DNA of 64,000 nucleotides from Avisuccinivibrio sp964424565 (GTDB taxonomy: Bacteria; Pseudomonadota; Gammaproteobacteria; Enterobacterales; Succinivibrionaceae): contig CAYRIZ010000001.1 of NCBI GenBank assembly GCA_964424565.1, positions 1-64,000 on the forward strand, given 5' to 3'. A program made the translations under genes and the position numbers. The stretch's first letter is position 1; each line of letters opens with the position of its first letter. Shown here one piece after another: positions 18,186 to 25,915 of this stretch. Under the pieces are notes generated by a model. That model was not told the origin of the DNA. It worked only from the letters and a program-made list of their open reading frames with translations, and ran no database searches.

Positions 18186-18746
18186 TCAGGCCCGGCCTGG
18201 CTGCGGACTGAGATTATATATGAGGTAATGAGCCGGCGGCTTGGCCGAGCGTTTGGCTATGTAAAAACCGGCATGCTGGGCGGTGCGCAGGGCTTTGAGG
18301 TCATTCAAAGCCGCCAGGGTGGAAACGGCTTTGAGGCTGCCGTGATTGTAAGTGTCCAGACTGTAGCGGCGCAGTTTTACCGCCAGCCCCTGCCCCTGAT
18401 ATGCCGGGGCAATACCCAGATAAAGCTCATGAATAATGCCGGCACCTTCCTCGGCGCGGTTGAACATAAAGGCATCAAAACCTATTACTGCACCATCTGA
18501 GTTCTGCAGCACGGAAATGAGAGCGGCGGCCCTGAAGCGGTACACCCAGTGCAGCCAGCCCAGCAGCGGCCGGCCGAACAGCTGCCGGTACAGCTCCTCC
18601 ACGGCCGGCAGCTGCCGCGTCGTGGCCGGGGCAAAGGTAAAACCGTCTGCACATACTCTGTGGCGCTGTCTTATCAGCCCGCGGCACTGCTGCAGGTTGA
18701 AGAGCCATAAGGACCAGTCGTGGCGCAGATGCTCAAGCTCAAACAC
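18186..18746 (-). CDS. GNAT-family N-acetyltransferase
   Basis: A 186-residue protein with the acetyl-CoA-binding motif A of GNAT enzymes, GIAPAYQGQGLAVKLRRYS (about residues 110-128), preceded by the beta-strand IIHELYLGI. It would transfer an acetyl group from acetyl-CoA to an unidentified amine. It lies between speB and the PHP phosphatase gene on the same strand, with gaps of about 50-70 bases. Proximity to agmatinase makes a polyamine substrate conceivable, but nothing in the sequence shows it. Confidence 0.7.
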   Translation of the reverse strand: MFELEHLRHDWSLWLFNLQQCRGLIRQRHRVCADGFTFAPATTRQLPAVEELYRQLFGRPLLGWLHWVYRFRAAALISVLQNSDGAVIGFDAFMFNRAEEGAGIIHELYLGIAPAYQGQGLAVKLRRYSLDTYNHGSLKAVSTLAALNDLKALRTAQHAGFYIAKRSAKPPAHYLIYNLSPQPGRA

Positions 18747-18795
18747 AGCTCTTCTCCCTATTGGTGCTGTGGTGTCTTACCGGCGGATGATCTGA

Positions 18796-19551
18796 TTAAT
18801 GCCGGCCCAGCGGGGTAAAGAGGCGGCGCAACGAGCGGATGGGCGGATGGCCGCGGCTTTCCAGGAAATCCAGCACCCGTGCCGGGCTGGTGTTGAGCAC
18901 CTGTTCATAGCTCATGCCGGCCTCTTCTATAACGCTGATGCTTTCATCAAAGCGGGCCAGAAAGGTCACAAAGTGCGCATCTGTGCCGAGGGCAATCACA
19001 TTGCCTATCTTTTTGGCCAGACGGGCTATTTCCACGCAGAAGGGATGACTGCCCATGCGGGTATTGATGCCGGAGGAGGCATTGAGCTCCACGGCTACAT
19101 TGTTTTCCTTGGCGCAGAGCAGTACGGCTTCATAATCCAGGGGATAACGCGGATTGCCCGGGTGGGAGATAATGTCCACCTTACCGCTTTTGATCACCTC
19201 CAGCATCAGCCTGGTATGCTCCTCTTTGGAGGTGGGGGTGTAATTGGGATGAAAGGAGGCCAGCACTATATCCAGTCTGCTTAAGATGCTGTCTTCCAGA
19301 TCGAGTCCGCCTGAAGCCGAGATATTGGCTTCCACACCGCGGAGCATGCCTACATGGTTGACCACATGGGGCACCACCACCAAATTCTTAAAATGCCACT
19401 TATGCGGAGCATCAGGCAGCGAGGGGCCGTGATCGGTGCAGGCAAAAAGCTGTACGCCTATGTCAGCAGCATAATTGAAATAATCCATAATGGTGCTGTA
19501 GGCATGATCACTGGCTACGGTGTGGGTATGAAGGTCAACTAGGAAACGCAT
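18796..19551 (-). CDS. PHP-domain phosphatase (YcdX-like)
   Basis: A 251-residue PHP-fold metal-dependent phosphoesterase. Metal-binding motifs visible: DLHTHTVASDHAYST (6-20), ACTDHGPSLPDAPHKWHF (37-54), GVEANI (72-77), SFHPN, IISHPGNPRY (150-159) and GTDAH (193-197), followed by the family ending NTSPARVLDFLESRG. These match E. coli YcdX almost block by block. That enzyme binds three zinc ions; its physiological substrate is unsettled. AAGGTGAG precedes the ATG. Confidence 0.87.
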   Translation of the reverse strand: MRFLVDLHTHTVASDHAYSTIMDYFNYAADIGVQLFACTDHGPSLPDAPHKWHFKNLVVVPHVVNHVGMLRGVEANISASGGLDLEDSILSRLDIVLASFHPNYTPTSKEEHTRLMLEVIKSGKVDIISHPGNPRYPLDYEAVLLCAKENNVAVELNASSGINTRMGSHPFCVEIARLAKKIGNVIALGTDAHFVTFLARFDESISVIEEAGMSYEQVLNTSPARVLDFLESRGHPPIRSLRRLFTPLGRH

Positions 19552-19761
19552 AACTCACCTTATTTTGCTTTACTGCAGGCGGCAAAGACCGCGGGGTCAC
19601 TGCTCTGCAGTGTAACACTTTGCCTGCAGCAGAAAAAATGACGCCAGCTTAAATTTCGGCACTTTCTGCCTCTGTAGTGTGGGGCTGCCGGAGATTTTTA
19701 GGCTGAATTTTTATTCAAATAAGATTTTTATACTGAGAAATTCAAGGTTCTATTCTTGCAT

Positions 19762-19826
19762 AAAAAAAAAAAAATCTGTTTTTGTTAAATTCCCCTTTGG
19801 GAAGTGTATAATTTTCAAACAGATGA
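19762..19826 (-). terminator. Strong intrinsic terminator with T13 tail
   Basis: On the minus strand ATCTGTTT pairs with AAACAGAT, with an inner TTCCC/GGGGAA pairing, followed by 13 T. It lies 22 bases beyond the stop at 19849, which supports the lipoprotein transcription unit extending to there rather than ending at 20078. Confidence 0.75.
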
Positions 19827-19848
19827 AATGAGGCTGCGGCAGGTTTTT

Positions 19849-20110
19849 TCAGGCTGCAGGTTTATTCATCTCTTCTGCAGCCGGTAGCGGCAGAAGATCC
19901 TCTGCATGATGGTGCAAGTCTGCTGACCTCACCTCTGAGACACCGTCATGCCATGCAGTTTGACTGCATTCAAAATATATTGCTTCAACAACAATCTGAT
20001 GCGGGATCCCCTGAGGTCCCGCATAATTTTTTGGCAGGCAGTAAATTTCTTCAGGCAGCAGGCCGGGATCGTCCGGCTTATATTCTACCCTTGGATTGTG
20101 TTCCCATGAA
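19849..20110 (-). other. Out-of-frame coding continuation of the lipoprotein gene (apparent frameshift)
   Basis: In the +1 frame relative to the lipoprotein, an open stretch of about 85 codons reads with normal composition, for example VEYKPDDPGLLPEEIYCLPK and later HQIVVEAIYFECSQTAWHD, ending at TGA 19849. It has no start of its own with a Shine-Dalgarno and meets the lipoprotein frame near codons for KEPDSKF. The strong terminator follows its stop. This looks like the original C-terminus separated by an indel, or a frameshifting event; I do not recognise the family. Confidence 0.5.
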
Positions 20111-20560
20111 CTTGGAGTCAGGCTCCTTTCGGACCTGCTGTTGCTGCTTTTGCGTTCCGGGCTGCTGTGCCTTACGCTGCGGCTGCGGCCTGCTGCCCTG
20201 AGCCTGCGGACGGGCCTGGCCTGCAGGCTGTGCCTTGGGAGCAGGAGCGGCTGGCTTGGCTTTGGGAGCCGGAGCTGCAGGTTTGGCTCTGGGAGCTGGT
20301 GCAGGCTTTGCCGGTGCCGGGGGCTGCGGTCTGGGCGGCTGCATCCGCGGGGCTGGTGCCGGCGCGGGAGCCGGGGCCGGTGCAGGAGCTGCTGTGGTCT
20401 CGGAATAATCATAGTCACCATTGACGGCGGCTATGGCAGCGGCTACCGCCTGCACATCGTGGAACGCATGATCGACATTCTCATAGTCCGCGACCGTACA
20501 TCCGGTCAGCAGAACTGCTGTGAGCGGCGGCAGCAGCAGGACCATACTCAATTTTTTCAT
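20078..20560 (-). CDS. Ala/Pro-rich lipoprotein (probably frameshifted at its 3' end)
   Basis: A 160-residue lipoprotein with lipobox LLTGC, so it is exported and lipid-anchored at about Cys21. A short globular stretch (VADYENVDHAFHDVQAVA) leads into an Ala/Pro linker (about residues 58-125) with repeated AAPAPKAKP-like units and a Gln-rich end. Function is unknown; such linkers usually span the periplasm or cell wall. AGGAGG lies two bases before a first ATG (20563) and five before a second (20560), so the second is chosen. The frame stops at 20078, but convincing coding sequence continues in another frame to 19849. A shorter relative follows upstream at 20716. Confidence 0.65.
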   Translation of the reverse strand: MKKLSMVLLLPPLTAVLLTGCTVADYENVDHAFHDVQAVAAAIAAVNGDYDYSETTAAPAPAPAPAPAPAPRMQPPRPQPPAPAKPAPAPRAKPAAPAPKAKPAAPAPKAQPAGQARPQAQGSRPQPQRKAQQPGTQKQQQQVRKEPDSKFMGTQSKGRI

Positions 20561-20616
20561 CATAACCTCCTTTATGTTTTGGCTTCAGGCTGCAGCAGAC
20601 AGGCGGCTGCCTGATG

Positions 20617-20655
20617 CAAAAACCGCCTGACCCGTAGCGCCACAGGACAGGCGGT
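20617..20655 (-). terminator. Intrinsic terminator after the small lipoprotein gene
   Basis: On the minus strand ACCGCCTG (20655-20648) pairs with CAGGCGGT (20629-20622), followed by TTTTT. It separates the two lipoprotein genes into different transcripts. Confidence 0.65.
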
Positions 20656-20715
20656 AATTGCCAAAATTACTGGCTGCAGCGGCTGTCTCTGCAGGGCTGC
20701 AGGATCACAGCCTGC

Positions 20716-21009
20716 TTATGCCTTGCGGGCCGGCTGTTGTTCCTTGGGATCTTTCTTGGGCTGCTGCTGCGGCTGAGGCTGCGGCTCAGCCTTCTTTTCA
20801 GGCTGGGCTTTGGCAGGCTCCTGCTGCTTTACCTGGGCAAAATGCCTGGCGCCGCCCTGCGGAGCGGGAGCAGGCTGTTCCATTCTGGCGGGAGCGGGAG
20901 CCGGTGCAGGAGCCGGGGAGCCGCCGCCGCGGTGAGGCGGAGGAACCACACAGCCGGTCATCAGCACGGCCATACCGGCCACAGTCAGAAAAGTAGCTAA
21001 TTTTTTCAT
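20716..21009 (-). CDS. Small Pro/Gln-rich lipoprotein
   Basis: A 97-residue lipoprotein: MKKLATFLTVAGMAVLMTGC with lipid attachment at Cys20, then a short Pro-rich stretch and a charged, Gln/Pro/Lys-rich tail (KKAEPQPQPQQQPKKD). No folded domain is evident, so it resembles a periplasm-spanning tether. The start is set at ATG 21009 because GGAG lies upstream and the signal peptide begins there. Its neighbour at 20078-20560 shares the lipobox and low-complexity plan, so the two may be related by duplication. Confidence 0.7.
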   Translation of the reverse strand: MKKLATFLTVAGMAVLMTGCVVPPPHRGGGSPAPAPAPAPARMEQPAPAPQGGARHFAQVKQQEPAKAQPEKKAEPQPQPQQQPKKDPKEQQPARKA

Positions 21010-21229
21010 GTGAAAACTCCTTTTGTTATGTATTGTCCGGCCTGGGATGAGAAAAGTCATTTCACCCCCCAGGCAGACCAGGCCACGCTGGGCGGCGGCA
21101 GAATCTGTTTTCTCTGCCTTAGAATACGCCAAAAAAGCTCTGTTTTTACAGAGAATTTTGCTTAAATTATCCAAAAACAGGCAAAAAAATCATCATGCAG
21201 GCGGCAGGACCTGCTGTGCTGCGCTCTCC

Positions 21230-22504
21230 CTATTCCATGACCACCTGCCAGTTGTCTGCGGCCTTGGCGGCAAAGCAGAGCTGCAGCTGTTCAGGGGTAT
21301 TGGTATCCAGCCGCAGTTTATCCAGCGGCAGGGCATCTTCTGCAAAGAAAGCGCAGTCAATGGTTTCCGAGTTGGGGACAAACTGCCCCGGCTCGGCCGT
21401 ACAGATGAAGAGAAACTTCACCACCCCAAAAGGCAGGCGCGGCACATTGTGCCTGTTGCGGTCCAGGACGGCCACCAGTTTGCTGACACTGCAGGCCAGA
21501 CCGGCCTCCTCCCGCACTTCCTTGACTACATTGTCCACCACGGACATGTTTTCATCGCACCAGCCGCCGGGCAGATTCCACAATCCGTTCTTCTCCTGCA
21601 CCAGCAGGATTTCTCCCTGAGGATTGAAAATGGCTGCCCTGGTGTCTACCTTGGGGGTGATGTAGCCGCGGTCAAACAAAAAGCTGTCCTGTACCGCTTC
21701 CACCGGCAGCTGACAGCCGGCGGCCAACATTTCCGCGGCAATCTGACGCAGGCGGGTCCAGCGCTCTTCATCGTAAACATCCTTGCAGTAATTAAGCCCG
21801 ATCTGTCCTATGGCCTGAATTTCGCGGGCCCACTCAAACCACTGCTCATGCGGCGGCAGAGCCGTCAGGATATTGATGAGATCGAAAGGAGTACGCAGGT
21901 AATGCCGGCAGTTTAAATGCTCCCTTACCGAGCCGCCCCACAAGGCCAGGGCAAAATCCACCCCGGCGGCATCGGCGCACTGCATATCGGTTTTGGTGTC
22001 CCCTACAAACAGGATCTCCTCCCGGGAGGCCCCGGTCTGCTGCATGTAATGCAGAATGGAATCCGGTGCCGGCTTGGGATGAGGGACATCATCGGCACAG
22101 ACGGCGGTGTGGATATAGGGACGCAGCTGCGGCGGCAGACAGTCCCCAATAGTACCGGCAAAAGCGCTGTGCCGCCGCCTGGAGGTGATCACGGCCATCT
22201 TAATCTGCCGGCGGGCCAGCCAGGCCAGCACCGGCGGCACATCAGCAAAGATTTTGACTGTATCTGCCCTTTTGACACAGCCTTCCAGCCAGAGAGGATA
22301 AATCCGATCCACCTCCTGCGCATTAAGTCCCAGCGCGGCCAGGCCCTGCCGTCCCGGGATGCCGAAGATGGGATCGAATTCCTCCCGGCCAAAGGGGCGA
22401 TCCGGAAAGAAACGCTGCATCAGCTCTGCCAGCGCATCTATATTGGCAAAATAACTGTCATAGAGAGTGCCGTCCAAATCAAACAGCACATGCCGGTAAC
22501 GCAT
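21230..22504 (-). CDS. HAD phosphatase-Nudix hydrolase fusion
   Basis: A 424-residue two-domain protein. Residues 1-215 are a HAD hydrolase: motif I LFDLDGTLYDS (8-18), motif II VITSRR, motif III KPAPDS and motif IV FVGDTKTDM. Residues 220-270 resemble the helical Nudix_N module of ADP-ribose pyrophosphatase-like proteins, and residues 280-424 are a Nudix domain with box GWCDENMSVVDNVVKEVREE. In that box the first conserved Glu is Met and Arg is Lys, while the catalytic EVREEAG part is intact. It probably removes pyrophosphate from a nucleotide sugar or NAD-like compound and then dephosphorylates a product; this pairing is inference. Separate homologues are common, the fusion is unusual. Confidence 0.85.
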   Translation of the reverse strand: MRYRHVLFDLDGTLYDSYFANIDALAELMQRFFPDRPFGREEFDPIFGIPGRQGLAALGLNAQEVDRIYPLWLEGCVKRADTVKIFADVPPVLAWLARRQIKMAVITSRRRHSAFAGTIGDCLPPQLRPYIHTAVCADDVPHPKPAPDSILHYMQQTGASREEILFVGDTKTDMQCADAAGVDFALALWGGSVREHLNCRHYLRTPFDLINILTALPPHEQWFEWAREIQAIGQIGLNYCKDVYDEERWTRLRQIAAEMLAAGCQLPVEAVQDSFLFDRGYITPKVDTRAAIFNPQGEILLVQEKNGLWNLPGGWCDENMSVVDNVVKEVREEAGLACSVSKLVAVLDRNRHNVPRLPFGVVKFLFICTAEPGQFVPNSETIDCAFFAEDALPLDKLRLDTNTPEQLQLCFAAKAADNWQVVME

Positions 22505-22516
22505 TTGAGCTCTCCT

Positions 22517-23239
22517 CTAGCAGGTCCCGGCGGCAGGCTGTACCGTACATACAGTCACCACGCCGCCGCTGACCTTAAAACCTATATTCAGATCCCACAG
22601 CCGGGCAAAATAAATCCGCTCATCCTCCTCCCTGGCTTTATAGGCCGGACGCGGATCCTGGGCCAAGATCTGCTGCAGGGCCCGGCGCTGCTGTGCCGTC
22701 AGCAGACGCTGCAGACAGGCTTCCGCCTCCGGGGTACAGCGCACTTCCCTGAGCACCGGCGGCTCGGCGGCAAAGCCCCCGCTGGCCTCGGGATGAGCAT
22801 CTACAAAGGGCACATAGGGCTTGACGTCCACTACCGGAGTGCCGTCCACCATATCGGCGCCGGCCACCTGCAGGCGCATCAGGCCTTTTTCCACCCGCAT
22901 GCCGCAAAGCTGCAGCACCGACAGCCCCAGCCGTGCCGGCCTGAAGGGACTGCGCGTGGCAAAGACCCCCAGATGCTGATTGCCGCCCAGGCGCGGCGGG
23001 CGCACCATGGCCCTAAAAGGCTGTTCGGCTATTTCATGAAACATGAAGATCACATAAAGATGTGAAAAACCCTCAAGACCGACAAAGGCCTGAGGGTCAC
23101 CGTAAGGGGCAAAGAATTCTATTTCGCTCAGCGCATCCGGTGCCAGGCCGCCCTGCCTGGGCACCGCAAATTTCTGACCGTAAGGGGTGTGCATCACCCC
23201 TATCTGCGGCAGGGAAAACTCAATGGGAGTCTTTGACAT
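22517..23239 (-). CDS. trmO: tRNA (N6-threonylcarbamoyladenosine-37-N6)-methyltransferase TrmO
   Basis: A roughly 240-residue TsaA/TrmO protein that methylates t6A37 of tRNA-Thr(GGU) using AdoMet. Visible family blocks: IGVMHTPYGQKFAVPRQGGL, EGFSHLYVIFMFH, VRPPRLGGNQHLGVFATRSP, FRPARLGLSVLQL, and the C-terminal AREEDERIYFARLWDLNIGF. The likely start MSKTPIEF (23239) overlaps the end of rcsF by 20 bases; ATG-like starts 5 codons further up are possible. The rcsF-trmO order is the same as in E. coli. Confidence 0.9.
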   Translation of the reverse strand: MSKTPIEFSLPQIGVMHTPYGQKFAVPRQGGLAPDALSEIEFFAPYGDPQAFVGLEGFSHLYVIFMFHEIAEQPFRAMVRPPRLGGNQHLGVFATRSPFRPARLGLSVLQLCGMRVEKGLMRLQVAGADMVDGTPVVDVKPYVPFVDAHPEASGGFAAEPPVLREVRCTPEAEACLQRLLTAQQRRALQQILAQDPRPAYKAREEDERIYFARLWDLNIGFKVSGGVVTVCTVQPAAGTC

Positions 23240-23603
23240 AAAGCGCATCACCATAGCAGGTCACGGACAGTGAACAGGCTCCGGTTTCGGCAGCCCGGAT
23301 GCATTGATTGATGACCAGGGCATTGGCGCCCATATCCACGGCATGGCGCTTGAGCTCGGTGCGGGCATCGGCTTCATTGGCCGGGAAGCTGTCCGCATCC
23401 TCCTGACAGGACAGCCCGCGGGCAGTGCCCAGGCGCACGTAATTGCTTCCCTCCAGCTCCTCATAAGTCACTACATCTACTCCGGAAGCCTTGAAGTAAT
23501 CGGTGAAGTTGCCGGGATTTAAATTGGTACGGACGCTGACGCCGGAGCAGCCGCCGGCGGCCAGGGCCGCGGCAGCCAGACTAAGCAGAACAATCTTTTT
23601 CAT
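23220..23603 (-). CDS. rcsF: RcsF-like outer-membrane lipoprotein
   Basis: A 127-residue lipoprotein with signal peptide and lipobox AAGGC (Cys19). The C-terminal half matches the RcsF fold: GTARGLSCQEDADSFPANEA, DARTELKRHAVDMGANALVI, then NQCIRAAETGACSLSVTCYG. The four cysteines of this part could form the two disulfides known in RcsF, the sensor that reports envelope stress to the Rcs phosphorelay. The N-terminal Pro-rich stretch of the E. coli protein is short here. Position next to trmO supports the call. No other rcs gene is in the window, so it may serve a different circuit. Confidence 0.75.
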   Translation of the reverse strand: MKKIVLLSLAAAALAAGGCSGVSVRTNLNPGNFTDYFKASGVDVVTYEELEGSNYVRLGTARGLSCQEDADSFPANEADARTELKRHAVDMGANALVINQCIRAAETGACSLSVTCYGDALYVKDSH

Positions 23604-23635
23604 GGGCAGACAAATCCTCAGGTGAAGAGCTGATA

Positions 23636-25084
23636 TTAAGCCGGGCGCCAGACCCTGACATTATGATGCCCCAGCTCCTTGAGCTGCCGGGCCTGCATCA
23701 GGGACATCACCCCCTGATCACAGTAAAGGGCATAAGTCTTCATTTTGTCAAGGCTGCCGAAATCTTTGGCCGTACGATAAAAAGGCATGCATATGACCTG
23801 ATGCCCCTCAAGCTGCAGCGGGCTGCGGGCGGCATCATCCGGGGATCTGACATCAAGTACCACATCTCCTTCCCTGAGCTCCGACACTACTTCTACCTCG
23901 GTGCTCAGGCGGTTGATATCCTCGGGAATATCCTTAATGTCCACCCAGCGGGCGGCAGCTACGGCCCGATCTGCCACCTCGGCATCGAGTTTGGCCTCTT
24001 CCTCCTCCACAAAGGAGCGCTTGGGGCAGACATTGGGATGATCGGAAATCACGCCGCAGTACTCGGGCATGGTTTCGGCAAAACCGGCAGTGCCTATGGC
24101 TTCGGCCTCATCTATGATCTGCTGTTTGTCCATCATGGCCAGCGGGCGCAGGATCAGCGTATCGGTAACGCTGTCTATATGCCTGAGGTTGATTAAGGTC
24201 TGCGATGACACCTGACCCACACTCTCGCCGGTCACCAGAGCCTCAGCCTGCAGCCTGGCGGCAGCTGCCGCGCCGGTGCGCATCATCATGCGCTTTAAGA
24301 GCACGCCACGCACTCCGTGATGAGTGCGCTCGAGGATCTGGCCCACAATTTCCTCAAAGGGTATGGTGATGAACTTGACGCGGTGGGAGGAGCCATAGCG
24401 GTCCCACAGGAAATAAGCTTCCTTTTTGACCCCCAGCTCGTGGGCTGTGCCGCCCATGTTGAAGAACAGATAATGCACCCGCAGACCGCGGCGTATGGCA
24501 TAGTAGGTGGACACACCGCTGTCAAAACCGCCGGAGAGCAGAGACAGGCAGTCGCCCTGCGAGCCCACGGGAAATCCGCCCAGACCACGGAAATTCTCCT
24601 CGATCACAAAGGCCCGGTTTTCATCTATTTCAATATTCAGCGTCACTTCAGGATGGGACAGATTGACGCCCTTGTTGGCAAAATTGGCCTTGAACATGCC
24701 GCCTAAGATGCGTTCGGCCTGCTGTGAGGTAAAGCTGTGGGTACCGCGCCGGCGGACACGCAGGGCAAAAGTCTTGTCGATAATGCGCGGCCCCAGGATA
24801 TCCCGGCAGCCGTTGAAAATATCCTCAAAGCTCTCAAACTCAAATTCGCTCACCGCCTGAAAGGAGTGAATGCCGGGAATGCGGCTGAGCTCGGTCACTA
24901 CGCGATCCCTGTCCTCATCGGCACAGCGGACAAACTGCTTGTCCCACTGACTGAAGACATGCACTTCCAGCTTATGATGTTTGCAGGCATTGATGATGTT
25001 ATGCTGCAGCTGCTGTATCAGCCGGCTGCGTACCGGGCGGCTTTTGATGGAGATCTCAGGGAATAAACGGATAATAAACTTCAT
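23636..25084 (-). CDS. thiI: tRNA 4-thiouridine synthase ThiI with rhodanese domain
   Basis: A 482-residue ThiI. Order of domains: ferredoxin-like and THUMP (about 1-165), PP-loop ATPase with SLLSGGFDSGVS (about 183-194), and a C-terminal rhodanese domain (about 385-482) whose loop YCDQGVMS carries the persulfide-forming cysteine. It makes s4U8 in tRNA and, in enterobacteria, also supplies sulfur for the thiazole of thiamine. The C-terminal rhodanese domain is the gammaproteobacterial form. It lies downstream of slyD, separated by a hairpin. Confidence 0.95.
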   Translation of the reverse strand: MKFIIRLFPEISIKSRPVRSRLIQQLQHNIINACKHHKLEVHVFSQWDKQFVRCADEDRDRVVTELSRIPGIHSFQAVSEFEFESFEDIFNGCRDILGPRIIDKTFALRVRRRGTHSFTSQQAERILGGMFKANFANKGVNLSHPEVTLNIEIDENRAFVIEENFRGLGGFPVGSQGDCLSLLSGGFDSGVSTYYAIRRGLRVHYLFFNMGGTAHELGVKKEAYFLWDRYGSSHRVKFITIPFEEIVGQILERTHHGVRGVLLKRMMMRTGAAAAARLQAEALVTGESVGQVSSQTLINLRHIDSVTDTLILRPLAMMDKQQIIDEAEAIGTAGFAETMPEYCGVISDHPNVCPKRSFVEEEEAKLDAEVADRAVAAARWVDIKDIPEDINRLSTEVEVVSELREGDVVLDVRSPDDAARSPLQLEGHQVICMPFYRTAKDFGSLDKMKTYALYCDQGVMSLMQARQLKELGHHNVRVWRPA

Positions 25085-25104
25085 TTTGCCTCAAAAAACT
25101 GTGA

Positions 25105-25149
25105 TGCCCCCGCAGGCAGGATCAGGCGGTGCTGCCGCCTGGCGGGGGC
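25105..25149 (-). terminator. Hairpin between slyD and thiI
   Basis: A long GC-rich stem (outer GCCCCCGC/GCGGGGGC, inner CAGGCGG/CCGCCTG) is followed on the minus strand by ATCACAG and six T. It probably ends slyD transcripts, with part of the T run inside the thiI leader. Confidence 0.55.
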
Positions 25150-25211
25150 GGGAAATGAATGCAGGCAGGGTTTACGGTTTTACTGTCCCCTGCCTCAGGC
25201 TGCAGGCGGGA

Positions 25212-25895
25212 TTAATGCTGATGACGGCCGCAGCAGCAGTGATGGCCTTCTTCAGCCTCATCCTCATGATCGTGATGATGATGGCCGCAGCAGTGATGGC
25301 CTTCTTCAGCCTCACCCTCGTGATCGTGATGGTGGTGACCGCAGCAGTGATGCTCTTCTGCACCCTCATCCTCGTGATCGTGGTGATGACCGCAGCAGCA
25401 GTGATGCTCCTGTTCCTCGCTGGGGCAGTGACCGTCCGGATGGACGTGACCGTGGGCTTTTTCCTCGGCAGTGGCAGCCCGCACATCCTCAATGCTGACC
25501 AAGAAAGTCAGAGTTTTGCCAGAGAGCGGATGATTGCCGTCCACCACTACAGTGTGTTCCTTGATTTCCTTGACCACCACACCTATGCGGCCGCCGGCGG
25601 TATCAGCCTCAAAGACATTGCCTACTTCCACCGGGAAATCGCCGAACATGGAGCGGTCAATTTCCGAGATCAGGTTGGGATCGGTGACGCCGTAGGCATC
25701 AGCCGGGTTCAGGGTCACGGTAAAGCTGTCACCCTTTTCATGGCCATCTATGGCCTTTTCCAGACCACGCACCAGCTGGCCGCGGCCTACCAGGCACTGT
25801 ACAGGATGCTTGGGATCGGTACGCCCTACCACTTTGCCTGTTTCATCGGTCACAGTAAAGGCAACAGTTGCCACAACATCGCGTGAAATTTTCAT
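25212..25895 (-). CDS. slyD: FKBP-type prolyl isomerase SlyD with repeated His/Cys tail
   Basis: A 227-residue SlyD. The FKBP and insert-in-flap domains (1-150) include GRGQLVRGLEKAIDGHEKGD, PADAYG and VDGNHPLSGKTLTF. The tail from about residue 150 is a metal-binding region made of three or four near-identical units of the type EEGHHCCGHHHHDHEDEA. E. coli SlyD has a shorter His-rich tail that binds nickel and helps [NiFe]-hydrogenase maturation. Here the tail is longer, more regular and repeated at the DNA level, so its length could vary by recombination. No hydrogenase genes are in the window. Confidence 0.93.
   Translation of the reverse strand: MKISRDVVATVAFTVTDETGKVVGRTDPKHPVQCLVGRGQLVRGLEKAIDGHEKGDSFTVTLNPADAYGVTDPNLISEIDRSMFGDFPVEVGNVFEADTAGGRIGVVVKEIKEHTVVVDGNHPLSGKTLTFLVSIEDVRAATAEEKAHGHVHPDGHCPSEEQEHHCCCGHHHDHEDEGAEEHHCCGHHHHDHEGEAEEGHHCCGHHHHDHEDEAEEGHHCCCGRHQH
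25220..25400. repeat. Imperfect tandem repeat encoding the SlyD metal-binding tail
   Basis: Three copies of a unit of roughly 55 bases (GATCGTGATG... GCAGCAGTGATGGCCTTC type, plus strand) give HHCCGHHHHDHE units. The copies differ at few positions, so the repeat looks recent or homogenised. Confidence 0.7.
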
Positions 25896-25915
25896 AAAGG
25901 TTCCTAAAGCTGTTT

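Noticed and set aside
19783..19816. Apparent plus-strand promoter (GTTAAA ... TATAAT, 17 bases apart)
   Set aside because: The sequence is the minus-strand terminator hairpin with its A/T-rich arms, and no plus-strand gene follows.
20220..20420. Repetitive GC-rich stretch that could be mistaken for a CRISPR-like or satellite array
   Set aside because: The repeats are short Ala-Pro codon repeats within the lipoprotein linker, with no spacers or regular unit.
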